11,723 nt of DNA from Chloroflexota bacterium (GTDB lineage: Bacteria; Chloroflexota; Dehalococcoidia; UBA6926; JACQUM01). The notes beneath the pieces were generated by a model. That model ran no database searches. It saw only the letters and a program-made list of their open reading frames with translations, and was not told the origin of the DNA. Below, piece after piece: positions 5,452-11,723 of the stretch. The stretch is from contig JACQUM010000122.1 in NCBI GenBank assembly GCA_016210295.1, forward strand, positions 1 to 11,723, read 5' to 3'. Numbering within the stretch: position 1 is the first letter of the stretch; each line of letters begins with the position of its first letter. A program made the position numbers and the translations under genes.

Positions 5452-7077
5452 ATGGCCCAGATCATGCTCTACGACACGACCCTGCGGGACGGGACCCAGC
5501 AGGAGGGCATCTCCCCTACCCTCCAGGACAAGCTGGACATCACGGTGAAGCTGGACGCCCTGGGCGTCCACGTCATCGAGGGCGGCATGCCCGGCGCCGT
5601 CCCCAAGGACACCGACTACTTCCGGCGCGTCTGGGAGCTTCCCCTGCGCCACGCCCGCATCGCCGCCTTCGGCTCGACGCGGAGGGCGAACACACCCGTC
5701 GCCGAGGATGCCAACATAGCCGCCCTCGTGGAGTCCAAGGCGCCCATCTGCACCCTGGTGGGGAAGAGCTGGGACCTCCACGTCATCCGCGTCCTGGAGA
5801 CGACCCTGGAGGAGAACCTGCGGATGCTCGCCGACTCCATCTCCTACTTGAAGGAGAAGGGTCGAGAGGTCTACCTGGACGCGGAGCACTTCTTCGACGG
5901 CTTCCGGGAGAACCCGGAGTACGCTCTCCAGTGCCTCAAGACCGCCGCGACCGCCGGGGCCGACTACCTGGTCCTCTGCGACACCAACGGCGGCACCCTC
6001 CCCAGCCAGATCGCCAGAGTCGTGGACGCCGTGCGGGCCGCCGTTCCCACACCCGTGGGGATTCACGCCCACAACGACGGCGAGATGGCCGTGGCCAGCA
6101 GCCTGGCGGCCATCGAGCACGGGGCCACCCAGGTCCAGGGGACCATCAACGGCTACGGCGAGCGGTGCGGCAACGCCAACCTCTGCTCCATCATCCCCAC
6201 CCTCCAGGTGAAGATGGGCATTCAGGTGGTCTCCCCCGAGCAGCTCGCCAACCTGAGCGAGACGGCCAAGGCCGTCGGCGAGCTCCTCAACGAGGAGGTG
6301 GGCCCCTCCCAGCCCTACATCGGGCGGAGGGCCTTCACCCACAAGGCGGGCTTCCACGCCTCAGGGGTCGCCAAGGTCCAGCGCAGCTACGAGCACATGG
6401 ACCCCACCCTCGTGGGCAACGCCCGGCGCGTCCTCGTCTCCGAGCTGGCGGGGCGGAGCAACGTCCTCTACGTGGCCCGGCAGATGGGCATCGAGCACCT
6501 GGTCCAGGACAGCGCCCAAGCCAGGAAGGTCCTCGACAGCATCAAGGCCAACGAGGCCCAGGGCTTCCAGTACGAGGAGGCCGAGGCCTCTTTCGAGCTC
6601 GTCGTCCGGCGCGCCGCCGGAAACTACCAGCCTCCCTTCCGGCTGGAGGACTTCATGGTAGTGGTGGAGAGGCACCGCCGCGCGGCGGTGCTGCAACCCA
6701 GCGACGACGCTCTTCTCTCCGAGGCCATGGTGAAGGTCTGGGTGGACGGCGAGCTGTACCACAACGCCGCCGAGGGCAACGGCCCGGTGAACGCCCTGGA
6801 CAACGCTCTCCGCAAGGCACTGCGGGAGAAGTACCATGAGATCGACAAGGTAGCCCTGGTGGACTACAAGGTGCGCATCCTGAACGAGAGCGGGGGCACC
6901 GGCGCCGTGGTGCGGGTCCGCATCGAGTCCACGGACGGCGAGATGGTCTGGCGGACAGTTGGCAGCTCTACCAACATCATCTGGGCCTCCTGGCTTGCCC
7001 TCACCGACAGCCTGGAGTACTGGCTGCTCAAGAGCATCCCGGCGCTGGCGGCCACATCGGGCCACCCTTCGTCCTAG
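5452..7077 (+). CDS. cimA: (R)-citramalate synthase
   Basis: CimA condenses acetyl-CoA and pyruvate to (R)-citramalate, the first step of the threonine-independent isoleucine pathway. The protein belongs to the HMGL-like/LeuA family: YDTTLRDGTQQEGIS at residues 6-20, LCDTNGG, HAHNDGEMAVASSLAAIEHGA, then QGTINGYGERCGNANL, followed by FTHKAGFHASGVAK. The GTQ(Q/A)EGIS form and EGGMPGA favour the CimA subgroup over 2-isopropylmalate synthase. Residues from about 395 to the end form the LeuA-type allosteric domain (KVWVDGELYHNAAEGNGPVNALD). The length of 541 residues is normal. The ATG is chosen because AGGAGG (5441-5446) lies 5 nt upstream; an earlier in-frame codon at 5374 falls inside the T-box and its terminator. 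An isoleucine T-box upstream agrees with this product. LeuA or homocitrate-type activity is less likely. Confidence 0.92.
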   Translation: MAQIMLYDTTLRDGTQQEGISPTLQDKLDITVKLDALGVHVIEGGMPGAVPKDTDYFRRVWELPLRHARIAAFGSTRRANTPVAEDANIAALVESKAPICTLVGKSWDLHVIRVLETTLEENLRMLADSISYLKEKGREVYLDAEHFFDGFRENPEYALQCLKTAATAGADYLVLCDTNGGTLPSQIARVVDAVRAAVPTPVGIHAHNDGEMAVASSLAAIEHGATQVQGTINGYGERCGNANLCSIIPTLQVKMGIQVVSPEQLANLSETAKAVGELLNEEVGPSQPYIGRRAFTHKAGFHASGVAKVQRSYEHMDPTLVGNARRVLVSELAGRSNVLYVARQMGIEHLVQDSAQARKVLDSIKANEAQGFQYEEAEASFELVVRRAAGNYQPPFRLEDFMVVVERHRRAAVLQPSDDALLSEAMVKVWVDGELYHNAAEGNGPVNALDNALRKALREKYHEIDKVALVDYKVRILNESGGTGAVVRVRIESTDGEMVWRTVGSSTNIIWASWLALTDSLEYWLLKSIPALAATSGHPSS

Positions 7078-7100
7078 CAGGGTGCTGAAAAAGGGGAGTC

Positions 7101-7122
7101 CAGTCCCGAGAAATCGGGATTG
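7101..7122. repeat. GAAA-capped hairpin repeat, copy 1
   Basis: Arms CAGTCCCGA (7101-7109) and TCGGGATTG (7114-7122) pair over 9 positions with one G-U pair and a GAAA loop, a GNRA tetraloop. The sequence recurs at 10319-10340 with one base changed in a way that keeps the pairing. It lies 24 nt after the cimA stop. There is no clean T-run, so I class it as a REP-like repeat that may also help end transcripts. Confidence 0.7.
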
Positions 7123-7126
7123 GCAG

Positions 7127-7141
7127 TCCGCCGTAGGCGGA
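7127..7141. repeat. dispersed hairpin repeat TCCGCCGTAGGCGGA, copy 2
   Basis: This is identical to 5317-5331. It follows the GAAA-capped hairpin by 4 nt, so the two hairpins stand in tandem downstream of cimA. Confidence 0.65.
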
Positions 7142-7223
7142 TGGGGTTGTCCCCCAGCTTCTTATCTTTCCCCCCCCTCAGGGAAAAGGGAACAGGGGGT
7201 AATGGTAGCGGCCCCGCCCGTCG

Positions 7224-7243
7224 TTCGACAGGCTCACCATGAG
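7224..7243 (+). repeat. TTCGA-type intergenic repeat, copy 1
   Basis: TTCGACAGGCTCACC followed by ATGAG matches the inverse complement of 10351-10370 at 16 of 20 positions; all four differences are transitions. The motif resembles short intergenic repeats that I recall as common in GC-rich environmental genomes. Confidence 0.55.
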
Positions 7244-7312
7244 GGGCCTGTATGTCATCCTAAGCCCCGATGCAGTCGGGACGAAAGACTCCCAGCGACA
7301 AAGGGTTCGGGG

Positions 7313-8041
7313 CTAGCCTGAAGCGGGCAGGGGTCCCGCGGCGCGCTGGGCCTGCCGCTCGGGAGCCCTCTGGGTAGCCAGAAGGAAGCCGGCAAACATC
7401 AGCGTGGCGGCGATAAGCTCACCCAGATACAGGTACTCTCCGATCCCCAGTCGCGTCAGGGAACTGGCGGAGCCGATGGAGATGGCTCCCACGGCGATGA
7501 GGACGTTCCCCCACATTCGGTTCATGAGGGTCTTCTTGCGCCAGAAGAGCCACGCGGAGTAGATGGCCCCTCCCACAAGGGCAACGAGACCGTAGATGTT
7601 GAAGATAGGCGTGAGGCTGCGAATCCAGGCACCGGTGGGAAGGATCTCCCGGTATAGCTCGCTGAGGATCACGGGTGCGGCGACTCCGGCGGTGTTCAGA
7701 GGAAGCGTCAACATCCCCACCATGCCTACCAGGGAGAGGACTACAAGGACGGCCGCGCTGACGTGGGCGAAGGGGCGCTTGGCCAGAAGGTAGATCGTTC
7801 CCTGGCCGATCCAGCCGGCGTTCAGCATGGCCCCGAAGAGGTACCAGGCGAGAAACACCGTAGGGCTCCAGGCGAGGATGGAGTAGGCCTCGGCGAAGCT
7901 TCCGATGCCGAACATGGTCAGGCCGATGCCCCAGAGAAGCAGGTGGGGCAAGCGTCGCCGCCAGTACCGTCGGAACACGACGACCGCGAAGGAGGCCATC
8001 ACCCCCGTCGAGAGGAATGGCAGCACTTCGTTCAACGGCAT
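7313..8041 (-). CDS. seven-helix integral membrane protein, unknown function
   Basis: This 242-residue protein has seven hydrophobic stretches, at roughly residues 4-23, 34-57, 61-86, 92-114, 148-168, 178-198 and 205-226, and little else. The N-terminal basic cluster RRYWRRRLP after helix 1 and the basic tail RAPERQAQRAA point to a cytoplasmic C-terminus if the positive-inside rule holds. The layout recalls the 7TM sensory modules found at the N-terminus of some histidine kinases, but no kinase or other output domain follows. I do not recognise the family. The ATG has a purine-rich GGGGGAA sequence about 6 nt upstream on the minus strand. It lies 55 nt after the small single-helix gene on the same strand, so the two may form an operon divergent from selD. 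Confidence 0.75.
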   Translation of the reverse strand: MPLNEVLPFLSTGVMASFAVVVFRRYWRRRLPHLLLWGIGLTMFGIGSFAEAYSILAWSPTVFLAWYLFGAMLNAGWIGQGTIYLLAKRPFAHVSAAVLVVLSLVGMVGMLTLPLNTAGVAAPVILSELYREILPTGAWIRSLTPIFNIYGLVALVGGAIYSAWLFWRKKTLMNRMWGNVLIAVGAISIGSASSLTRLGIGEYLYLGELIAATLMFAGFLLATQRAPERQAQRAAGPLPASG

Positions 8042-8096
8042 CTCTGTTCCCCCTTCACGTTGTATTGTCCGCCCACTTCCGCCTCCCCCTGAGGGC

Positions 8097-8336
8097 CTAC
8101 TTGTAGGGGATGAGCCCGACGGCGATGCCCAGGGCGAAGAGGACGAGGCCTACGGTGATGGTGCCCAGGAGAACGAAGACGACGGGAGGCAGGATGTCGG
8201 AGACGGCGCTCCCATTCCTCTTGACTGTTCTCCAGTCCCTGGGGAGCTTGATCAGCCACCCGCCCACGGCGTATGCCTCCGGCACAACAAATCTATGTAT
8301 ATCTGGGAAACCCTGCCAGAAATACTCCGCCTTCAC
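8097..8336 (-). CDS. small single-helix membrane protein (start uncertain)
   Basis: This is a protein of up to 79 residues with a hydrophilic, aromatic-rich N-terminal half (AEYFWQGFPDIHRFVVPEAY) and one membrane helix near the C-terminus (ILPPVVFVLLGTITVGLVLFALGIAVGLIP). The frame stays open far upstream only because it runs antisense to selD. I take GTG at 8336 as the start because it is the first start codon outside the selD gene that gives a compact protein, but its Shine-Dalgarno sequence is poor. A shorter start at the GTG giving VPEAYAV is possible. It ends 55 nt before the seven-helix protein and may be its partner. The family is not recognised. The hydrophobic block, opposite-strand codon bias and consistent strand with its neighbour argue that it is real. 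Confidence 0.5.
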   Translation of the reverse strand: MKAEYFWQGFPDIHRFVVPEAYAVGGWLIKLPRDWRTVKRNGSAVSDILPPVVFVLLGTITVGLVLFALGIAVGLIPYK

Positions 8337-8456
8337 CCTACCACCGCTTCTTGGGAATGTCAACCGCCTGTGCGCCGTCTGATGACTGAGGAGCATTTCT
8401 CCTCGCGGCACCGCTGGGCCAGCTATAATAGGAGGACGATTCTTCGGGGAGGCGCC
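8337..8456. promoter_or_regulatory. divergent promoter region before selD
   Basis: This is the 120-nt gap between the minus-strand pair and selD. A consensus -10 box TATAAT stands at 8424-8429, reading towards selD; initiation would fall near 8436, leaving a leader of about 20 nt that keeps GGGGAGG (8446-8452), 4 nt before the GTG. No good -35 box is found at the right distance. A TTGACA on the minus strand (8363-8358) could belong to a promoter for the leftward genes, but its best -10 partner overlaps the proposed start codon. Confidence 0.5.
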
Positions 8457-9497
8457 GTGACCATCGGCAAGCAGATTCGCTTGACCAGCCTGGCCCACTG
8501 CGCGGGTTGAGCCGGCAAGCTCGGCCCCGCCGAGCTTGCGCAGGTTCTGCGCCGTCTGCCACAGACCGTCGATCCCAACCTGCTGGTCGGGTGGGAGACG
8601 GGGGACGATGCTGCCGTCTACCGTCTGACCGACGACATCGCCCTGGTCCAGACGGTGGACTTCTTCCCGCCTGTCGTTGACGACCCGTACGGCTACGGGA
8701 CTATCGCCGGCGCCAACGCGCTCAGCGACGTCTACGCCATGGGAGGACACCCCCTGCTCGCTCTCAACGTCGTCGCCTTTCCCAAGGAGATGGACACGGC
8801 CATCCTGGGCGAGATACTGCGGGGCGGGCACGAGAAGGCTCTCGAGGCAGGCGTCCTCATCGTGGGCGGCCATACCATTGACGACCCGGAGCCGAAGTAC
8901 GGCCTGGCGGTAACGGGGCTCGTCGCGCCGGGCCATTTCGTCCGGAACGTGGGGGCAGTGGCGGGAGACCGGCTCGTGCTGACGAAGCCTCTGGGCATGG
9001 GCATCCTAACGACGGCGCTCAAGGCGGGCCTCCTTTCTGAAGAGACCGTGGAGAAGATTACGAACATCATGGCGAACCTCAACCGCGACGCCTCGGAGGC
9101 GATGATCGAAGTAGGCGTCCACGCCTGCACCGACGTCACCGGCTACGGGTTGATCGGGCACCTGAACGGGATGCTTCAAGTCGGCGCTATCGGGGCGCGC
9201 CTGCGCCTCGCAGACATCCCCGTTGTTCCCGAGGCGTGGGAGATGGTGGACCGCGGCGCCGTTCCCGGCGGGACGGGGCGGAACATGACCTTCTTCGAGA
9301 AGCGCGTCCGCTGGGACCCATCCATCAGCGTCGACGCCCAGACCATCCTCTACGACGCCCAGACCTCCGGAGGCCTGCTGATGGCGGTGGCACCGGAGAA
9401 GGAGGCGGCGCTGCACGCTGCCCTGCGCGCCCGTGGCGTCCACGCCCAGACGATAGGCGAAATCATCAAGGGCGAAGGCGTCTCTGTGGTCCCATGA
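8457..9497 (+). CDS. selD: selenide, water dikinase (selenophosphate synthetase), Sec-containing
   Basis: SelD makes selenophosphate from selenide and ATP, the selenium donor for Sec-tRNA and 2-selenouridine. The full protein is 346 residues, the usual length, only if the in-frame TGA at 8508-8510 is read as selenocysteine (residue 18). The N-terminal context SLAHCAG-Sec-AGKL aligns with the catalytic loop, Sec18 replacing catalytic Cys17 of the E. coli enzyme and Lys21 matching its Lys20. Reading continues without a break in the same frame through GDDAAVYRL, VQTVDFFPPVVDDPYGYG, ANALSDVYAMGGHP, GGHTIDDPEPKYG, TDVTGYGLIGHL and the C-terminal ABC GGLLMAV motif. The GTG start has GGGGAGG 4 nt upstream. 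SECIS-like hairpins follow the TGA. The organism must then carry selA, selB and selC elsewhere. A true nonsense mutation is unlikely given the conserved position and the intact downstream frame. Confidence 0.94.
8515..8552 (+). promoter_or_regulatory. bacterial SECIS element in selD
   Basis: Two perfect hairpins follow the UGA. The first has 11-bp arms GCAAGCTCGGC (8515-8525) and GCCGAGCTTGC (8529-8539). The second has arms GCGCAG (8538-8543) and CTGCGC (8547-8552) with a GTT loop. The second apex, GCAG-GUU-CUGC, closely resembles the apex of the E. coli fdhF SECIS as I remember it (GCAG-GU-CUGC), including the loop G-U bound by SelB, and lies 33 nt after the UGA. The two share 2 nt, so they either alternate or stack with a shortened first stem. 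Either way they fit the known position range for SelB-dependent recoding. Confidence 0.75.
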
Positions 9498-9522
9498 TGG
9501 GAGACGAAGACGGGAGGAGACG

Positions 9523-9927
9523 TTGATCACCCTGCCCCGGCGCTTCGCAGACGAGATCATCGCGCACGCTCGTGGGGAAGAGCCCAACGAGTGCTGCGGC
9601 GTCCTGGCCGGCAGGGACGGCGTCGTGACAAAAGTCTATCGGGTGACCAATGCCGAGCACAGCCCTTACCGCTACAACATGGACTCCCGGGAGTTCTTCC
9701 AGGTGATGAGAGACGTGGAGAAGAGCGGCTGGGAGATGTGGGGCTTCTACCACTCCCACACCCATACCCCCGCCTACCCTTCTCAGACGGACAGGAACCT
9801 CGCCTCCTGGCCCGATTCCTACTACCTCATTCTCTCGTTGGAGGACAAGCAGGCCCCTGTTCTGCGCGCCTTCCGCATCATCAACGGGGGCGATGTTGCA
9901 GAGCACCCCATCACCATCGAGCCGTAG
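9523..9927 (+). CDS. JAMM/MPN+ metalloprotease (Mov34 family, M67)
   Basis: This 134-residue zinc isopeptidase-type protein has the complete JAMM motif: Glu23 (NECCGVLAG), His77-Ser-His79, then seven residues, Ser87 and Asp90 (HSHTHTPAYPSQTD). The bacterial group includes enzymes that trim ubiquitin-like sulfur carriers (Mec+ with CysO) and others of unknown substrate. No transmembrane segment is seen, so it is likely cytoplasmic. Two adjacent Cys (24-25) follow the catalytic Glu; their role is not known. The start is the TTG at 9523, chosen because GGGAGGAG (9512-9519) precedes it. It lies 25 nt after selD and 3 nt before the next gene, suggesting co-transcription. The neighbour selD hints at sulfur or selenium carrier processing, but no MoaD/ThiS-like carrier gene is present in the window. 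Confidence 0.88.
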   Translation: MITLPRRFADEIIAHARGEEPNECCGVLAGRDGVVTKVYRVTNAEHSPYRYNMDSREFFQVMRDVEKSGWEMWGFYHSHTHTPAYPSQTDRNLASWPDSYYLILSLEDKQAPVLRAFRIINGGDVAEHPITIEP

Positions 9928-9930
9928 CCC

Positions 9931-10287
9931 TTGTCCCTCCCGATCTTCGTTGCATTCGCCGGGTCAGCGCTGGGGCTGGCGTCGGTGGCGGGCCTCTCCG
10001 TCTGGTACTGGCTGACCGTCGTGCCCGATTTCTACGAAGGGGACACGGCCTACGGGTTCATCGCGCTGGTGGGCACGGCGGCCGTCTCCTATATAGCAAT
10101 TTCGGTGGGGGCCCTGTGGCGAAGGCGAAGGAGGGGGCTGGGCCTGGGTGCCATGGCAGTCGCCAACGCCGCGATAGGGGCGATCGCCTGGGCTACGATG
10201 GGGGGCGGGATGGGCGCGGTGCTCTTGCCCAGCCTCCTAGTGACCCTCCTGGCCCTCTTCCTTCAGGAGAAGGCTCCGGCGGTCTAG
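9931..10287 (+). CDS. small integral membrane protein, unknown function
   Basis: This 118-residue protein has about four membrane helices (near residues 4-26, 40-60, 72-88 and 90-111) and a short basic loop (WRRRRRG) between helices 2 and 3, which should lie in the cytoplasm. Apart from this loop it is nearly all Ala, Gly, Val and Leu. It begins with TTG, 3 nt after the JAMM protease stop, with no clear Shine-Dalgarno sequence, so it is probably translationally coupled. I do not recognise a family, and the sequence does not show whether it anchors or assists the protease or SelD. Confidence 0.68.
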   Translation: MSLPIFVAFAGSALGLASVAGLSVWYWLTVVPDFYEGDTAYGFIALVGTAAVSYIAISVGALWRRRRRGLGLGAMAVANAAIGAIAWATMGGGMGAVLLPSLLVTLLALFLQEKAPAV

Positions 10288-10318
10288 CAAGGGTGAGTGG
10301 CTTGACCCCGCACCCCGT

Positions 10319-10340
10319 CAGTCCCGAGAAATCGGGACTG
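10319..10340. repeat. GAAA-capped hairpin repeat, copy 2
   Basis: Arms CAGTCCCGA (10319-10327) and TCGGGACTG (10332-10340) pair perfectly over 9 bp with a GAAA loop. It differs from the copy at 7101-7122 by one base, where C replaces T and turns a G-U pair into G-C. It is flanked by CACCCC on both sides and lies 31 nt after the preceding stop. Confidence 0.7.
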
Positions 10341-10350
10341 CACCCCCTCA

Positions 10351-10370
10351 CTCGTGGTGGGCTTATCGAA
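10351..10370 (-). repeat. TTCGA-type intergenic repeat, copy 2 (inverted)
   Basis: Read on the minus strand this gives TTCGATAAGCCCACC followed by ACGAG, matching 7224-7243 at 16 of 20 positions. It sits 10 nt from the GAAA-capped hairpin and next to a repeated AAGGGTGAG (10289-10297 and 10369-10377). Confidence 0.55.
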
Positions 10371-10554
10371 GGGTGAGCCCTTTGTTCCTCAGGGCAAAAT
10401 CCGCGAAGGGTCTCGGACTCGGCATCACAGGTGAGACGCCCACAGGTATTGGCCACGCCTCCGAATTTGCCCGCGGCAACCGAGCACACAAACGTGACAA
10501 CGTTATTCCGCGCAAAGGGAGGGGAAATACCGCTGGGTAAAGCCGTACGACTCG

Positions 10555-11723
<1,169 letters not shown>

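Larger units (their letters stand above)
7078..7312. other. repeat-bearing convergent intergenic region
   Basis: This 235-nt spacer lies between the 3' ends of cimA and the minus-strand membrane gene, and I see no coding potential in it. Besides the two hairpins at 7101-7141 it holds a TTCGA-type repeat at 7224-7243, a small inverted repeat CCCGA/TCGGG at 7266-7280, and longer-range arms AGCCCCGA (7263-7270) and TCGGGGCT (7307-7314) at the end of the minus-strand gene. Bidirectional 3'-end structures are expected here. Confidence 0.6.
10288..10554. other. convergent intergenic region without genes
   Basis: This 267-nt gap lies between two genes that end towards each other. It holds the hairpin and the inverted TTCGA-type repeat described above. 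The rest (about 10380-10554) shows no credible reading frame, no RNA gene and no strong terminator that I can see. Confidence 0.6.

Noticed and set aside
5314..6357. Minus-strand frame opposite cimA and its leader
   Set aside because: It runs through the T-box and terminator and is antisense to CimA; the composition is a shadow pattern.
8334..8363. Minus-strand TTGACA with TAGGGT as a promoter for the leftward gene pair
   Set aside because: Spacing is right (17 bp), but the -10 box overlaps the GTG start, so the transcript would begin inside the gene. It would only work with a shorter start, and I could not decide.
8097..8936. Long minus-strand frame of 279 residues covering the start of selD
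   Set aside because: Most of it is the antisense of selD, whose frame has strong family motifs. Only the last 79 codons, outside selD, look like a protein.
8655..9497. selD starting at 8655
   Set aside because: It removes the catalytic loop and the GDDAAVYRL motif, both encoded upstream in the same frame once TGA is read as Sec.

Overview
This window is GC-rich bacterial chromosomal DNA (11.7 kb) made of five transcription blocks with ordinary dense gene packing. I see no phage, transposase, CRISPR, tRNA or rRNA gene. The gene mix fits a Chloroflexota (Dehalococcoidia-like) bacterium: a leuD/leuB plus citramalate-synthase locus, a transcriptional T-box leader, a divergent FtsH, a UGA-decoding selD, and a membrane protein of the type loosely annotated 'fenitrothion hydrolase'. 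This placement is inferred from recalled family similarity and is not proven.

Layout. (1) 1-2034, plus strand: the end of leuD, a small retropepsin-like aspartic protease, and leuB, with gaps of only 0-3 nt; this is leucine biosynthesis with an unexpected protease between two enzymes. (2) 2087-5095, plus strand: four envelope genes. They are a His-rich secreted small protein with a promoter so close that its mRNA should be leaderless, a YtkA/CopC-like anchored protein, a cupredoxin-like lipoprotein, and a 512-residue polytopic membrane protein with a six-cysteine motif. They look like one exported metal or redox module sitting inside the branched-chain amino acid locus. (3) 5107-7077, plus strand: a sigma-70-type promoter, a complete T-box riboswitch with a readable AUC (isoleucine) specifier, a terminator, and then cimA (citramalate synthase), the entry enzyme of the pyruvate route to isoleucine. 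LeuB and LeuCD also act in that route, so blocks 1 and 3 work together.

(4) 7313-8336, minus strand: a seven-helix membrane protein preceded by a small single-helix protein. (5) 8457-10287, plus strand: selD, a JAMM metalloprotease and a small membrane protein, almost abutting. SelD is itself a selenoprotein: an in-frame TGA at 8508-8510 lies at the catalytic position, and SECIS-like hairpins follow it directly. A gene caller that treats this TGA as a stop would truncate the gene. Finally, the C-terminal two thirds of an ftsH gene run on the minus strand off the right edge.

Both convergent gene junctions (7078-7312 and 10288-10554) carry the same pair of short repeats: a GAAA-capped hairpin and a TTCGA-type element, the latter in opposite orientations. 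A second hairpin sequence is shared between the T-box leader and the region downstream of cimA.
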